A stretch of 48,781 nt of DNA from Gemmatimonadota bacterium (GCA_028874995.1 JAPPGM010000088.1:1-48781), one strand, 5' to 3'. Positions 19,301-31,556 are shown, counted from the first letter of the stretch. Notes: a model not told the origin generated them from the letters alone. Numbers and translations are program-made.

Positions 19301-19982
19301 CGGCGCCCTCGGCACGGATTCGGACTTTCCCTATTCGAACGGGAGCATCGGCGTGTGGGGGTACGACTTCCGCGACGGTTCGCTCGTTTCGCCGGAGCGC
19401 CGCCGGGACATCATGGGGTACTGCTATGAGAGGGGCTGGCTCAGCGACTACTACTTCGAGAAGGTCATCCGGGTGCGGGCGAACAAGGACGAGACGTGGA
19501 CGAACGGGGACTTGCCCGGCGCCGGGCCGGAGGGCGAGATGCTGGTGCTGTGGGGCGGGGTGCTGAACGGCGAATTGAAGATCGAGCCGGTGCACTCGAT
19601 GTTCACTGCTCCGAAGCTTCCCGCGGAAGGGGGCGCGTACCGGATCGAGGGGTTCGGGCGCGGCGGCCAGACCGAGTTCGCCCTCTCCTTCACCCCCGGC
19701 GAGGACAAGTACGGCAACAAGTACTTCTTCTTCGCCGTCCCGATCGAGGCCGACTGGGAGGATTCGCTGGAACGCATCACGCTGACGGGGCCCGAGGGAG
19801 AGGTGACGGTGGACCAGAATGATCCGCGTTCGCTGACGATCGTTTCGGATCCCGCGACCGGGAGGATCCGGGCGATTCTGCGCGACTGGAATCAGGCGTT
19901 GCCGGCGGCGCTGGGCGACACCAGTGGGCTCGAGGTGGTGACCACGAGGGGGATCGTGCAGGCGGTGCGGTTGCGGCGGTAG
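13350..19982 (+). CDS. Giant BIG2/LRR lipoprotein with C-terminal metzincin-like zinc protease (2210 aa)
   Basis: A paralogue of the preceding gene with the same plan plus one more cassette. There are four BIG2-like + N-cap + LRR + Cys-cap units (caps LCVPPSLETW, VCVPPSLGEW, VCVPPSLSAW, VCLPRSLGKW). A long LRR solenoid of about 16 repeats of ~24 residues follows (~1121-1514), then another N-cap (LAELYAATGGESW), and then the protease part from LPVVYLTQAIQRPAG. Zinc motif HEVGHNLNLRH is at 1970-1980 and Met-turn DIMGYC at 2020. The position of the usual Gly is Asn. The signal peptide ends in LLLKAC, with Lys at -2, an unusual lipobox; the following CADD is shared with the paralogue. The only in-frame start before it is TTG at 13350, with no clear Shine-Dalgarno, so the start is uncertain. 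Role: probably surface adhesion with proteolysis. Confidence 0.8.
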   Translation: MDAFRNAGRRGESIPAGSLRGRVGLTPSASPRPWSGRSGVSCACLASALFATLLLKACADDTPTAPADSDLPPAVAMRTNQDGTRIVIEPLWLTLDTIGVTGTLTATVIDAAGDTVDAAQVTWASSDTPIATVDTAGVVTSVGFGKTKVTATHDSATAHSTVEVALPLTDREILEIFYRATGGDDWTDKTNWLSDEELSEWLGVRTDGDGRVIDLGLPRNQLTGAIPTEIGGLSRLASLDLSYNEITGHLPAELGKLTRIQRLEVNNNEIGGALPPEMGGMEALDYLDVALNTDLGGMVPRAFAMLDLQTFYSTNTGLCVPPSLETWFDGISSTDNPTVCTGRITLDPLSLYFEAIGDTATLSAAAVTAEGDTLHGTAVTWRSADTHIATVDSTGLVTSVDYGTTEITATIGTLTNRADVEIVFTLSDREVLEILYTSTGGENWTDTTNWVSEEALSEWFGVATNEAGKVVGLSLANNNLEGSIPGELSELDDLAILDLGHNSLTGPLSGHLGALQQLRDLLLNGNALEGLLPRDLGSMAGLRYLHIGDNQLGGVIPGSFANLELDTLYAAGSGVCVPPSLGEWFDGIAQTDNAERCVASIGIEVVGRQAPTLYAIGESATLSTSYVSAEGDTLYTVPAAWSSEDTAVVSVVGGGTVTAIGAGETRVTATYDSISASIDMVVDLPEGDRDVLAILFDRARGDGWTDATNWLSEEPLSEWAGVQTDDSGRVVSLSLAGNNLRGPIHSSVGQLDQLVTLDLSRNWISGPIPIQLADLSLLRHLALSVNGLVGDLPSALGTLDSLRTLKVAATSLSGRVPTSYGDLDLDTLLTDRSAVCVPPSLSAWLDSIPETDNPTLCTGHILIEPASLTFHAAGDTARLSGTVIDAEGKAEDDAAVTWKSADSTVATVDTTGLVTARTSGVTIVTATYDSVTADSVDTVVRLPGSDRLALEALYRATGGDEWRDHTNWMSDEPLSAWKGVSTTGDGRVRKLELPDNNLAGRIPAAIGLLDSLVYLDLFSNALTGPIPTAIGRLHRVESLFLGHNDLSGSLPAEMGNMTGLRYLQINDTRLEGEVPEAFADLKLKQFFAVETEVCLPRSLGKWLRAIEQRDDGLGSCIPVTADREVLVEFYQSTGGPDWERKENWLSDRSLNRWHGIATDDEGHVTRISLPSNDMTDSIPPQLGNLARLEVLRLYGNELTGRIPPELGKLTMIRKLSLSDNNLEGPIPSELGGLVNVKEMSLSHNQLTGPIPAEFGNLAELEVLWLFNNRLSGPMPPELGALRKLNDFTASNNQLTGPLPPEIGDLESMRWLNLHTNKLEGPLPPELGKLSKLEWLRLSVNQITGPLPSELGNLQALKRFSVWVNQMDGPIPPELGNLSSLERLVLAHNRFSGSIPPELGKLSNLEHLVLYENQLTGSIPPELGNLSSLLDFWLSENQLTGTIPSELGKLSTVVDFGVQDNNLSGPIPPEIGRMSSLVQLALYANNLSGPLPPEIGNLAELDGLHLQDNPDLEGLLPRSMLKLPLGHFEIQDTNLCPQLDDEFQEWLDGIAFTNGLTCPTTQIEGFALAELYAATGGESWTNNSGWDSNSALSSRYGITIAAGDSLVREIRLPGNGLRGPLPPEIGSLRKLETLDLADNDLTGGLAAPITSIDVLDTIRVSGNARMEGALPFGMTEMTGLLALQYVDTDLCASPSTTFQAWIDGLDVADGATCDNPDEVGLSLPVVYLTQAIQRPAGDVPILSGREALLRVFLVSDRVAFFEPEVVATLTGGGEDVHRVVMQSKLDRLATAVDESGFLTSYSAEIPAEHIVPGTELVVLADSAEAIPRAAGSQTRFPETGSAALNVIEVPPLELTVVPVLNAENPDSSILPWTDSIGHLGAESPQVGLFRYSFPFSEFRATSREPYVTSLDLANEYNTWDLILELEPVYRAEKATGYWYTVADSDEGYVRGIARLNGLVSFGKPWDTELAHEVGHNLNLRHAPCGGALGTDSDFPYSNGSIGVWGYDFRDGSLVSPERRRDIMGYCYERGWLSDYYFEKVIRVRANKDETWTNGDLPGAGPEGEMLVLWGGVLNGELKIEPVHSMFTAPKLPAEGGAYRIEGFGRGGQTEFALSFTPGEDKYGNKYFFFAVPIEADWEDSLERITLTGPEGEVTVDQNDPRSLTIVSDPATGRIRAILRDWNQALPAALGDTSGLEVVTTRGIVQAVRLRR

Positions 19983-20013
19983 CGCCGAGGGAAGGCTGTC
20001 AGAGCCGGATGAA

Positions 20014-20041
20014 CGTGCCTTTGGCGGCATGCCCGTTTTTT
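20014..20041 (+). terminator. Putative terminator between the LRR island and uvrA
   Basis: CGTGCC (20014-20019) can pair with GGCATG (20026-20031), with one G-U pair, followed after CCC G by six T (20036-20041). It lies in the 64-base convergent gap after the LRR gene stop and past the uvrA stop. The stem is short and the T-run is offset by four bases, so this is a weak call. Confidence 0.33.
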
Positions 20042-20046
20042 CGAAC

Positions 20047-22941
<2,895 letters not shown>

Positions 22942-22981
22942 GGTCAGGCGGCGGGGGAGCGCGGAAGATCGTCCTTCACGA

Positions 22982-25900
22982 TCAATACCCCCACTCGCGG
23001 AAAAGCGAGAATCCCCATATGCGCGCCAGCTTGAGGGACAGGTCGCCCAGCCCGCGGTAGCGCTCGCGCGTGCACCGTCCCTCCACGAACCCCTCCAGCT
23101 TCATGTCCCGCGGCATCCCCACCTCGACCCGCACCCCGCCGCTCCCCACCGGAACGGCCGGGTCGGTGCAGAAGCCCCGCTGGTAGACCCCGGTCAGGAA
23201 GACGTCCTCGCCGACGTACCATCCCACCTCCACCTGCAGCGACGACGCCCCGAAGGCCGCGTTGGCCTGACTCTGCTCCGCCTGCGACACCGACAGGTGG
23301 TCGACGTCCAGCTCGAGCGCGAGCAGGTAGCCGAACTGGTTGATCACCTGCCCCAGAAGCAAGTCCCTGCCCGCTCCCACCGAGGCCGCCCCTCCCTCCC
23401 CGATCAGCGCCGACGCGGGACGGCCGAAGACCACGTAGGCGGGCAGGTCCGCGTCCGAGATCGCCTCCGCATCGCTCGAAAGCGACAGGCGGGGAGAAAG
23501 AAGGGTCCCCGAGAGGTCGGCCGTGATCACCAGCGGCTCCCCTTCGCGCGTATGCATGCGGCTCTCCGCCGTGACCGCGATGCCGGGGTTGAACCCCGGC
23601 GTGCCCACGAACTGGAAGGATCCCTCGGTCATTCGCAGGGTCCGCGGACCCAGGCTGTAGGTGCCGCGAACGACACCGATGTCCCCGTGCAGCACCAGCT
23701 GGTTTCCCTGGCGGTCGAAGGTGGCCGACAGATCTCCGGAGGTCTCGACGTTCATTTCACGTGATCTGAGCCAGTTGCCCGGTCCAACGTGCAGGTCGAC
23801 GAGGACGCGCAGGTTCTGCAGGAACGGGTTCCGTGGTGGCACCGTGCCGCCGTCCCCTTCGCCTTCCCCCGTCCCTATCCGTTCCGTGGCCGCCCTGTAC
23901 AGCACCGGGTCGTAGAAGTCGATCGTCTGCGCCGCCCGCTGGAACTCCTCGAGGAAGACCGTTCCTTCGTTGACCTCCAGTCTGCCCTGAACGAGGGGGT
24001 AGTTGAATGACTCGCTCAGCGTGATAGAGTCACCGGAGACGGCGATCTCCATGTCGCGGCGGTCGACGATCTTGAATTCCGTGGGCCAGAAGGCCAGATC
24101 CAGCGGGAAGTCGTCGGGTTGGCCGGCATCGACGGTTCCGCTCACCCGCATCGTCCCGTCTCCCGACATCCCCGTCCCCTCCACGGCGACGGTGCCGTCG
24201 GGACTCAACCGGGCGTCGACATTCACCGAAGCGAGCCGGATCCCCAGCTCTTCGATGAAACCGGTGGCATCTTCCAGGCGCAGGTTGCCGTCGGGCTCCG
24301 GACTGGTGCGGGTTCCATCGATCGTTACCACACCGGAGATGGTGCCGTCCACCTGCTCGAGACCGGTCAGCGCGGGCAGGACCATGGCGGCTGGAAAGGC
24401 ATCCGCCATGAGTTCGATGTGCCGGGGTTCGTCGGGCATCCGATCCTCCACCGCCGCGAGGCGGAGATCCATGGGCACCCTGCCATCGATGCGAAGCGAA
24501 CGGCGGCCGGCGGACCAGGACTCGATCAGGCTGGCCAGAGTGCCATCGGCGTAGTCGCCCGAAGCTGCCACGCTGTCGAAGCTGAGGGATTCGAATTCCG
24601 CCCCGTCCACCCGCAACGACCCGTGCCAGGCAGGATCCGCGGACGTCCCCGACGCCGACAGGTCGGCCGACGCGATCCCGGCCAGTTCAGCCTCGAGTTG
24701 AAGCACCCTCGCTGCCACGCCGAGGTCGAGGTCGGTGGCCCGAAGCTCGAAGTCGGACACGCCTTCGCGGAGCACCAGACGCCCGTCGGCGAAGAGCCGG
24801 AGCCCTGCGGTTCCAGGCCGGATGAGGCCGAAGTCGTTCACGACGAGCGAATCCGGGTTCCACTCGAAACTGGTGGGGCCCTGGAGACCCCAACGCCGAT
24901 CGGGGAAGACCAGCGTGAGCCGGTCCAGATCCACGCGTCCCCCGCCATCGTCCAGACGCACCACCGCCTGCGCCTCGTAGAACTCGCTCCCGGAACGCCT
25001 TATGACCGAGTGGAGCCGACCCCCCCCACCCAGCCCGAATCGGCCATCGAGCTGTGCGGAACGGAACTCGCGGCCCGCGAGGACGACCGAGGCGGCGGCG
25101 ATCTCGCCTTCGAGCGTGATCGGCGTCGCAGTGGTGGAGGCGGTGTCGGGGCCGAGAGGCCCCAGGCCGGTCACGGTGAGGTCGACGTCCACCGAGTCGG
25201 CCGAGTTGTTGCCGTACTCGAAGCCGGCGAAGGCGACAGCCACCTCCGCCCACAGGTCGTCGAGCCCGCCCCGAAACCGGACCTCGCCGTCGACCGAGCC
25301 GTCGAAGCGGATCTCGCGCGCCATGGGGAAGGTGTCGGGATCCACACCGTCGAAGTCGATCATCACCCCCTGCTCGATCTGCGACAGCTCATCCCAGGCG
25401 ACCAGGTTCCCGCTCATGAAGACGGGGCGCAGCGGCAGGATCGATGGAGAGGACACGGAAAGCGTCACACCCTCACCGGCGACCCCGGACGCGACCCCGA
25501 TCGTCCCGCGCCGCCCGCGCACCAGCGCGCCATCCGCCTCCGTATACAGCGTCTCCACGTGCATGAGGCCCGCGTCGTCCACCCACGCGTTGACCGCCAC
25601 CGTGTCGAGGCGCAGGCTGCCGACGTTCGACGCGCCGGCGTTCACCACCAGGGATCCGCGCAGGGAGTCGAGATCGAGCCCCTGCCCGCTCAGCCTCGCC
25701 GTAGCCGTAACGACGGTCGAATCGGGCAGTTCTTCGAACCACTCGGAGAGCCGGAAATCCTCGGCCGCCACCGTAACCTGATACCCGGCCGCCAGGTCAC
25801 GCGCATTGAAGTGCCCTTCCGCCGACAGCGTACCCGCGGCGGTTGCCAGTTCGGCGACGACACCGAGCCGCTCGAGGGCACCGGTCAGCGAAACCGACCC

Positions 25901-27475
25901 GACGACCGGACCCGTCAGCGGGAAGTCGGGCCGGAGTTCGCGAATGACGGCGAGATCGAGCGGGCTCATCGTGGCATTCACGTCGACCACCGAGATCGTC
26001 GTATCCCCGTACAGGGTACCGTCGAGCACGATCGAGCTCTCCGGTTCGCCGTCCAGCAACCGGGTCGCCGCAATTCGCAACTCCATCCCGGTCGCCAGCC
26101 TCCCATCCACCGCCAGATCGAGTTCCCCCCGCCCCTCCCACCAGACCCAGGGGAAGATGTCGGCCAGCAGCTCGTATTCCAGCGTCGTGAACGCGACCGC
26201 GGTTTCCTCGAAGGAACCTGCGTCCAGCACCGTTCCACCCCCGGTGGCGCCGGCCAGCGTCCGCCCGGTGACCGCATCGAGCAGGACCATGCTGCCCGTC
26301 ACCCCCAGACGCCCCGGCACTCCATCGAAGACCACATCGCCGGACAGGAGTCCCGTCACGGGAAGCGCGTCGGGCAGCCAGCGCTCCAGCTCCGCGGTGG
26401 CCAGCATGTCCGGCGCGACGCGGAGGGAGCGGAAACGGGTCGTCCCGGTTACGGACAGGCCGCCCGAGAAGGCGAAGGCGCCGCTCTCCAGCCCGGCTTC
26501 CCCATCGGCCACGTCGACGTGTACGTCGTCGCCATCGACAAGGATGCGCACGACCCCGCGGGCCGTTCCGTGGTCGAGCCGCTCGTCCAGCCAGCTCAGG
26601 TCCTCCAGCGCGGCCCGGGAGACGTCCAGATCGAAGACCGTCGGCCAGGCATCGTCCCGAATGTCGACACGCATGCTGCCGCTGGCCTCCGACGCGGGCA
26701 GCCGGAATCGTTCCGCCCGGACCACGATGTCCTCCGGGCCCACCTCCAGGTCGCCACGGAGGCCGGACAGTTCCAGGCGGCCGTACCCGAGCGGAAACGA
26801 CAGCGCGACCTCATCGATGTCGGCCGCCAGATCCACATCCTCGCTCGGCGCGATGTCGACCCGCGCAAAGTCGGCTTCGATCCCGTGCACCCGTTCCTCG
26901 GCTCCGGTCGCGTCGCGCATGACCACGACGCCGCCATGGATTCTCGCTCCCCGAATGCGGAAGAGCGGCGACTCGCTCCCGTCGGCCGAAGTGATCGCCG
27001 TATCCCCCTCGATCCCGGTTTCTGCCAGGAGTCCGGCGATACTGACGGACTCGCCCGGCTCGGGTTCGAGGTGCACCACGGGTGACCAGATGTGCAGATC
27101 GGCGATCGCGGGCGGTCCCCCGAAGAGTTCCGCGAGCGAGTACCGCGCCCGGACCGAATCGGCGACCAGGATGCGGCGGCCCACGCTGTCGCGGAGTTCG
27201 ATCTCGTACAGGGTGGCCCCGGCCAGGAGACCACCTGGACCCACGCCGCCGATGGAGAGCGTGCCGTTGAGCGCCGGGCGCACCCGCTCGATCGCCCACT
27301 CCAGAGCGAAATCACGACCCGCCGCGGTGTGGTTGATGACCATGGCGGCGGCAACGCCCAGCGAAACGAATACGCTGGCTGCGATGATGACGACCCGCAA
27401 CAGGATCAGTCCCCACGGGCGGCGTTTCCGTGACTCCGCCAGGGTCCGGAGGTGTGTTTCGGGGCTGCTCATCAT
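22982..27475 (-). CDS. tamB: TamB-family translocation and assembly module protein (DUF490)
   Basis: A 1497-residue inner-membrane-anchored periplasmic protein. TamB forms a long beta-taco bridge to the outer membrane and helps assembly of outer-membrane proteins or phospholipid transport. One N-terminal membrane segment ([19 protein letters not shown], ~24-42) is followed by continuous beta-rich repeats. The conserved C-terminal DUF490 region contains [11 protein letters not shown]-type strands, the block [28 protein letters not shown]-like strands and [12 protein letters not shown]. Its ATG directly follows the tamA TGA (TGAATG), the classical tamA-tamB arrangement. It reads as full length with no internal stop. 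AsmA-like relatives exist, but the C-terminal domain and the tamA neighbour make TamB the best call. Confidence 0.9.
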   Translation of the reverse strand: MMSSPETHLRTLAESRKRRPWGLILLRVVIIAASVFVSLGVAAAMVINHTAAGRDFALEWAIERVRPALNGTLSIGGVGPGGLLAGATLYEIELRDSVGRRILVADSVRARYSLAELFGGPPAIADLHIWSPVVHLEPEPGESVSIAGLLAETGIEGDTAITSADGSESPLFRIRGARIHGGVVVMRDATGAEERVHGIEADFARVDIAPSEDVDLAADIDEVALSFPLGYGRLELSGLRGDLEVGPEDIVVRAERFRLPASEASGSMRVDIRDDAWPTVFDLDVSRAALEDLSWLDERLDHGTARGVVRILVDGDDVHVDVADGEAGLESGAFAFSGGLSVTGTTRFRSLRVAPDMLATAELERWLPDALPVTGLLSGDVVFDGVPGRLGVTGSMVLLDAVTGRTLAGATGGGTVLDAGSFEETAVAFTTLEYELLADIFPWVWWEGRGELDLAVDGRLATGMELRIAATRLLDGEPESSIVLDGTLYGDTTISVVDVNATMSPLDLAVIRELRPDFPLTGPVVGSVSLTGALERLGVVAELATAAGTLSAEGHFNARDLAAGYQVTVAAEDFRLSEWFEELPDSTVVTATARLSGQGLDLDSLRGSLVVNAGASNVGSLRLDTVAVNAWVDDAGLMHVETLYTEADGALVRGRRGTIGVASGVAGEGVTLSVSSPSILPLRPVFMSGNLVAWDELSQIEQGVMIDFDGVDPDTFPMAREIRFDGSVDGEVRFRGGLDDLWAEVAVAFAGFEYGNNSADSVDVDLTVTGLGPLGPDTASTTATPITLEGEIAAASVVLAGREFRSAQLDGRFGLGGGGRLHSVIRRSGSEFYEAQAVVRLDDGGGRVDLDRLTLVFPDRRWGLQGPTSFEWNPDSLVVNDFGLIRPGTAGLRLFADGRLVLREGVSDFELRATDLDLGVAARVLQLEAELAGIASADLSASGTSADPAWHGSLRVDGAEFESLSFDSVAASGDYADGTLASLIESWSAGRRSLRIDGRVPMDLRLAAVEDRMPDEPRHIELMADAFPAAMVLPALTGLEQVDGTISGVVTIDGTRTSPEPDGNLRLEDATGFIEELGIRLASVNVDARLSPDGTVAVEGTGMSGDGTMRVSGTVDAGQPDDFPLDLAFWPTEFKIVDRRDMEIAVSGDSITLSESFNYPLVQGRLEVNEGTVFLEEFQRAAQTIDFYDPVLYRAATERIGTGEGEGDGGTVPPRNPFLQNLRVLVDLHVGPGNWLRSREMNVETSGDLSATFDRQGNQLVLHGDIGVVRGTYSLGPRTLRMTEGSFQFVGTPGFNPGIAVTAESRMHTREGEPLVITADLSGTLLSPRLSLSSDAEAISDADLPAYVVFGRPASALIGEGGAASVGAGRDLLLGQVINQFGYLLALELDVDHLSVSQAEQSQANAAFGASSLQVEVGWYVGEDVFLTGVYQRGFCTDPAVPVGSGGVRVEVGMPRDMKLEGFVEGRCTRERYRGLGDLSLKLARIWGFSLFREWGY

Positions 27476-29770
27476 TCAGAACGCCTGGCCGATGGAGAAG
27501 TGAAGCTGGAAGCGCCGCAGGGAGAAACCCGGCTCGTCGCCGAAAAGGACCCGGGGGCCCAGGAGGGCGAGGTCTTCAGATACGACCCAGTCAATATACT
27601 CGGCCGACTCGCCGGTGGACGCGATGTTGATTCTGTCAGAATCGGCGTCCCGCGCGGGGTCGAAGGGGCGGATCTGGGAGGTCACGACCTGAAGCGCTTC
27701 CCGGTCTCGGAAGGAGTACGCGACATCGAGGCGGATGGGCCCGAAGGGAGTATTGTAGCGAACACCCAGGCCGGGGCTGAACTCCAGGTCGCCGAACTCC
27801 ACCGATCGCCGCCATACCTGGCCCACATCGACGAAGGCCACACCGCCCAGCAGGCCGTCGGTGAGCCGGAAGCGGAGTTCGGCGCTCGCTTCGAAGGTCG
27901 CCAGACCGCCGATCGGCCGCAGCTGGTAGTGATCGGAGCCGGCCAGAGGCATGCCGTCGCAGGTGAGGTCGCGGACCGCCGCTGGACTGCAGGCGGGTTC
28001 GTCCGACGGACTCTGGTGGCGCAGGAGTTCCTCCACCGGAATCGAGAGGCTGCGCGGACCCAGGGAGCTCTGCGCGAAGCCGCGAAGACTGTTCGCCCCA
28101 CCACCGTAGAAGCGTTTCTCCGAGGGCACGATCTCGGGGAGCGCCCCCTCCATGTCGGAGAGCTGTCCCACAAAGCCGCCGGGACTGATGTTGCCCGCCC
28201 GGACGCGCATCGCGAGCACTGTACGAGGATCGATCTCGCGGTACAGGCTGCCGTCCGCGAAGGCCCGGAGGTACGAGTAGTCGGAGCCCGTGATCGCGTC
28301 CGCCCATTCCAGGTCGACCAGGGCTCTGAACCCGCTGGCCGGATTGAAGATATCGTCGGTCGCGTCCCGGTTCAGGGAAAGGGCCATGGGAGACAGCCAC
28401 CTGGTGCCGGAGAGCACCTCGATGTCTTCGGGAGAGCACGCCAGGAAGGTTGCGCAGAGGGTGACCTCGGCGGCGTCGAGCTGGTTCAGCTGGGGCCGGT
28501 ACCGAACGTTCATGAACGAATTGGTGCCCAGACTTCGGCTCAGACCCACATCCACGCCGAACCCGCGGCGCACGAAGATGTTCTTGAGCGACTGGCGCTC
28601 CGCGAAGATGCCGACCAGCAGGTTGATCCGGGGCGACAGAAGCGAGGGCTGGTTGAAGTCGATCCCGGCCAGCCAGTTGACGCGCCCGTAGTCGCCCTCC
28701 CCCGCCTGGGCGCAGAGGACGGTGGCCTGCAGGGTCGACGCCAGCAGGTTGGACACCCTGGCCCGAGCCTGGAGGGTGCGGCCGCCGCCGAAGAAATTCC
28801 GGCTCGTCCACCGCCCTTCGAAGTTGAAGCATTCGGCGCTGTTGCCACCCCCCTCCATGCGCACCCGGTGCGCATCCCCTTCCACCACCTCCACGATGAT
28901 CGGCATCACCGAGTCCGATTCGATTCGGGCGGTGTCCCGCCGCACCACGGCGCGCGCCACGATGTCCAGCTCGTGCAGGTTGCGCTGTGCCTCCCGGATT
29001 CCGCTCTCGCGAAACCGTTCCCCCTCGCGGAACGGCAGCCGGTCGAGGATCAGGCTGCTGCCGAGCAGTTCGTTGCCCGTCACCCGGACGGGTCCGAAGG
29101 TGGTGAGGGGACCGAGTACCACCCTGTAGGTGACCTGGGCGCTGTCGTTCCCCGCGGCCCGGAAGAACCTGTTGAAGACCTCGGCGGACGCGTATCCCTG
29201 GTCCCTCAGCCGCCTTGTGAGGCTGTCGGTGGTCTCCTGCAGAAGCAGGAAGCTCAGCGGGTCGCCGACGTCGACCTGGAACGCTCCATCCAGGTCCAGC
29301 GCCGCGGGCAGCGAGTCACCGGCGAGTTCGATCGAACCCACCCGGAACGGGATGCCTTCGTCGATCCTGAAGGTGATGTCCACGCTGCTGTCGCCCCGCT
29401 GCTCCAACTCCGGCTGGATGGCGACGCCGCGAAAGCCGTGCGCGCGATACAGAGTGGTCAGGTTTTCCACGTCGTATCCGACGGTCTGCGGGCTGTAGTA
29501 CGCGCGGTCGCGTCCCCAGTCCATTCCCAGCGCACATGTGGTTACGCTCAGAATGAACGGGCAACTCGAGGCTCTTGTGCGGACCGCGCGCCGGAGTTCC
29601 GCATCGGAGAAGGCTTCGTTGCCCACGAAGTCGACCGAGGCGATCTCTTCGCGGGCGGATTGGGCGGCCAGCGGCCGGGGGACGAAGGCGGCGCAGGCGG
29701 CCATCGTGAGAGCGACGGCCAGGACCACCGCCGTTGCGTTTGTGTCACCGGGTTGGACCGCATTCACCAC
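27476..29770 (-). CDS. tamA: Omp85/BamA-superfamily outer-membrane protein, TamA-like
   Basis: A predicted outer-membrane 16-strand barrel with about three N-terminal POTRA domains, partner of TamB. POTRA-like segments begin at VDFVGNEAFSDAELRRAV, at FRVGSIELAGDSL and at FGPVRVTGNELLG. The barrel carries the lid motif EKRFYGGGANSLRGF and ends with a terminal Phe (LHFSIGQAF), as Bam substrates do. The signal peptide (AVVLAVALTMAACAAF..PLAAQ) suggests a start at GTG 29770 or 29767, placed after an AGGGGGA element, rather than the more upstream codons. At least eight cysteines occur as near pairs in the POTRA1 region and in predicted loops, unusual for a BamA homologue. It lies between a phosphoesterase gene upstream and tamB downstream. 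Confidence 0.87.
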   Translation of the reverse strand: MVNAVQPGDTNATAVVLAVALTMAACAAFVPRPLAAQSAREEIASVDFVGNEAFSDAELRRAVRTRASSCPFILSVTTCALGMDWGRDRAYYSPQTVGYDVENLTTLYRAHGFRGVAIQPELEQRGDSSVDITFRIDEGIPFRVGSIELAGDSLPAALDLDGAFQVDVGDPLSFLLLQETTDSLTRRLRDQGYASAEVFNRFFRAAGNDSAQVTYRVVLGPLTTFGPVRVTGNELLGSSLILDRLPFREGERFRESGIREAQRNLHELDIVARAVVRRDTARIESDSVMPIIVEVVEGDAHRVRMEGGGNSAECFNFEGRWTSRNFFGGGRTLQARARVSNLLASTLQATVLCAQAGEGDYGRVNWLAGIDFNQPSLLSPRINLLVGIFAERQSLKNIFVRRGFGVDVGLSRSLGTNSFMNVRYRPQLNQLDAAEVTLCATFLACSPEDIEVLSGTRWLSPMALSLNRDATDDIFNPASGFRALVDLEWADAITGSDYSYLRAFADGSLYREIDPRTVLAMRVRAGNISPGGFVGQLSDMEGALPEIVPSEKRFYGGGANSLRGFAQSSLGPRSLSIPVEELLRHQSPSDEPACSPAAVRDLTCDGMPLAGSDHYQLRPIGGLATFEASAELRFRLTDGLLGGVAFVDVGQVWRRSVEFGDLEFSPGLGVRYNTPFGPIRLDVAYSFRDREALQVVTSQIRPFDPARDADSDRINIASTGESAEYIDWVVSEDLALLGPRVLFGDEPGFSLRRFQLHFSIGQAF

Positions 29771-29854
29771 CTGGAATCCCCCTGTTCCCCGATCCATGCG
29801 GGGAACGGCTCGGCAGCCCATGGGACCAATCCACCCCGGCCTTTCCAAGGGCCG

Positions 29855-30664
29855 CTACCGGAACGGGCCGGAGTATCGGCGATTCTCCGCCGGCTCAAAG
29901 CGCCCGGCGTCCCGGGAATAAAGATACACCGTGGCTTCGATCCCGGATTCTTCAACCCGTATCACGTTGAAGGAGTTCCGCCCGCGCTCCCTTCCCCGGC
30001 CCCGGTTCGACGAAGCGGTTCCCGCCAGAATCACCGGCGCGCCCCCGCGGCCACCACCGAGGTACGCCCGGTGAACATGCCCCGACAGAACCAGGTCGAC
30101 GCCCCACCGCGGCAACCGGTCCAGGATGCGGCCCGCACCCCTCAGCGGCGGCGCTCCGGGCCCGTCACCCGGATCCACCAGGTTGTGATGCACGACCAGG
30201 ACACGGAGCGCCCCTTCCGGGGCCGTCGTGAAGGCCTCGTCCGCGAACCGGAACTGCCGCGCGGTGACGCGTCCGTTCACGATGGCCCGCAGCGGCGAGG
30301 ACGAATCGAGGGCCACGATGCGGGCGCCGCCGGTGGCGGGCGGAGCCGCGTCCACATCGAGAACCGCGTCCAGGTCGGGACCGATGATGGACCGGTAGTT
30401 CCGGTAGGGCGCGAACACCCTCTCCCAGATCCGGTAGAGGGGGACATCGTGGTTCCCCGCGGTGGCGATCACCGGGTACGGCGCGAGTGCGTCCAGAAAG
30501 ACGCGCGCGGCCCGGTACTCCGATGCCTTGGCCCGCTGGGTCAGGTCTCCCGAGATCACGGCCGCGTCGGGCCCCAGGTCGTGCACGAAGCTCACCAGCG
30601 CCTCCGAGAGCTCCGGCAGGTGCGGCCTGCCGAAGTGGACGTCCGACGCGTGGAAGATGATCAC
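29855..30664 (-). CDS. Calcineurin-like metallophosphoesterase
   Basis: A cytosolic-type dinuclear-metal phosphoesterase of 269 aa. The five metal-binding motifs are present in order: ASDVH (D8, H10), SGDLTQRA (~38-45), AGNHD (69-73), VVHHN (~165) and LSGHVHR. This arrangement resembles the CpdA/Icc type (cyclic nucleotide or other phosphodiester hydrolase), but the substrate cannot be told. The GTG start at 30664 overlaps the TGA of lgt as GTGA, which favours it over longer upstream starts, since those would extend far into lgt. Its place between lgt and tamA might suggest an envelope-linked substrate such as a lipid-linked phosphodiester. That is only inference. Confidence 0.85.
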   Translation of the reverse strand: MIIFHASDVHFGRPHLPELSEALVSFVHDLGPDAAVISGDLTQRAKASEYRAARVFLDALAPYPVIATAGNHDVPLYRIWERVFAPYRNYRSIIGPDLDAVLDVDAAPPATGGARIVALDSSSPLRAIVNGRVTARQFRFADEAFTTAPEGALRVLVVHHNLVDPGDGPGAPPLRGAGRILDRLPRWGVDLVLSGHVHRAYLGGGRGGAPVILAGTASSNRGRGRERGRNSFNVIRVEESGIEATVYLYSRDAGRFEPAENRRYSGPFR

Positions 30665-31497
30665 GCATTCGCCCTGCGGAGTTTCCTCATCCACACCACG
30701 CCGACGGCGGCCAGGATGATCGAAAGCACCTGAGCCAGGGTGAACACGCCGAAGAAGCGGTCGTCCTTCGCCCTGAAGATCTCCACCAGGAAACGTTCCG
30801 CGCTGGCCAGCGCGAGCCACAGCGCGAGCAGCCACCCGGGACGATGGCCGTGGTCACGCAACGACCACAGGACCACGAAGATGAGGGTGGATATCCCGAC
30901 CTCGTACAGCTGCGTCGGATGCACGGGGAGGACTTCGCCGTACTTCTCGATCATCGCCGGGTCGATCTCGACGCCGAACTGCGTGCTCAGGTTGGTCGCG
31001 GTGCTGGCGGGCTTCCCGTTCGGGAATGCGATTCCCACCCACGCGTCGGTGGGGCGGCCGTAGTCGTCGCCCACCAGGAAGCAGCCGATGCGTCCCACCG
31101 CATAGGCGATCGCCAGTCCCGGTGCGGCGGCGTCGACCGTCTTCCCAATCGGGAGGCCGACCCTGTGGATCCGCCGGAAGACCAGGGCCGCGGCGAGGAG
31201 GAATCCCCCGTACCACACCATCCCACCCCTGGAGAAGATCATTCCCATGGGATCGGCGGCCAGCCGGTCGTAGTTGAGGAGCACGTAGTAGAGCCGGGCC
31301 CCGACGATGCCGCCGATCACGGCCCAGAAGAGAAGGTCCCACGCCTGGTCGGCGGATTGGCCCTGGCGCACCATCCCCGACTTGAGGACGTAGCCTCCAA
31401 CCACGAACGCCGCCAGCATCATGACCCCGAAGGAGGTGATGGGCGCGCCCCCCAGGATCGGGAACCACTCGGGAAGGTGAAAGAGATTCGGATACAC
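30661..31497 (-). CDS. lgt: Prolipoprotein diacylglyceryl transferase
   Basis: Lgt moves a diacylglyceryl group from phosphatidylglycerol to the lipobox cysteine of prolipoproteins in the inner membrane. The 278-aa protein has about seven hydrophobic segments, an N-terminal MYPNLFHLPEW, the segment GARLYYVLLN (~66-75), MVWYGGFL and the Lgt signature as GRIGCFLVGDDYG (135-147). The common Asn after GRIG is Cys here. HPTQLYE follows. It is complete. Many proteins coded in this window (NamZ, three LRR proteins, the propeller) are predicted clients. The metallophosphoesterase start overlaps its stop; upstream is a 309-base region with one small ORF. Confidence 0.95.
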   Translation of the reverse strand: MYPNLFHLPEWFPILGGAPITSFGVMMLAAFVVGGYVLKSGMVRQGQSADQAWDLLFWAVIGGIVGARLYYVLLNYDRLAADPMGMIFSRGGMVWYGGFLLAAALVFRRIHRVGLPIGKTVDAAAPGLAIAYAVGRIGCFLVGDDYGRPTDAWVGIAFPNGKPASTATNLSTQFGVEIDPAMIEKYGEVLPVHPTQLYEVGISTLIFVVLWSLRDHGHRPGWLLALWLALASAERFLVEIFRAKDDRFFGVFTLAQVLSIILAAVGVVWMRKLRRANA

Positions 31498-31556
31498 GGC
31501 GATCTGGCCTTTTCAGCTGGATGTTGTGTCGAGGGGAAACGGCCTCGCGGATTGCT

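Noticed and set aside
24119-27085. A 988-aa open frame on the plus strand opposite tamB, and similar 900-1170-aa frames opposite tamA (27,452-30,733), the tsaD-rsmB stretch (32,767-36,276) and the LRR genes
   Set aside because: High third-position GC leaves antisense frames free of stops. The translations are His/Arg/Pro/Gly-rich without family motifs, while the opposite strand codes recognised proteins.
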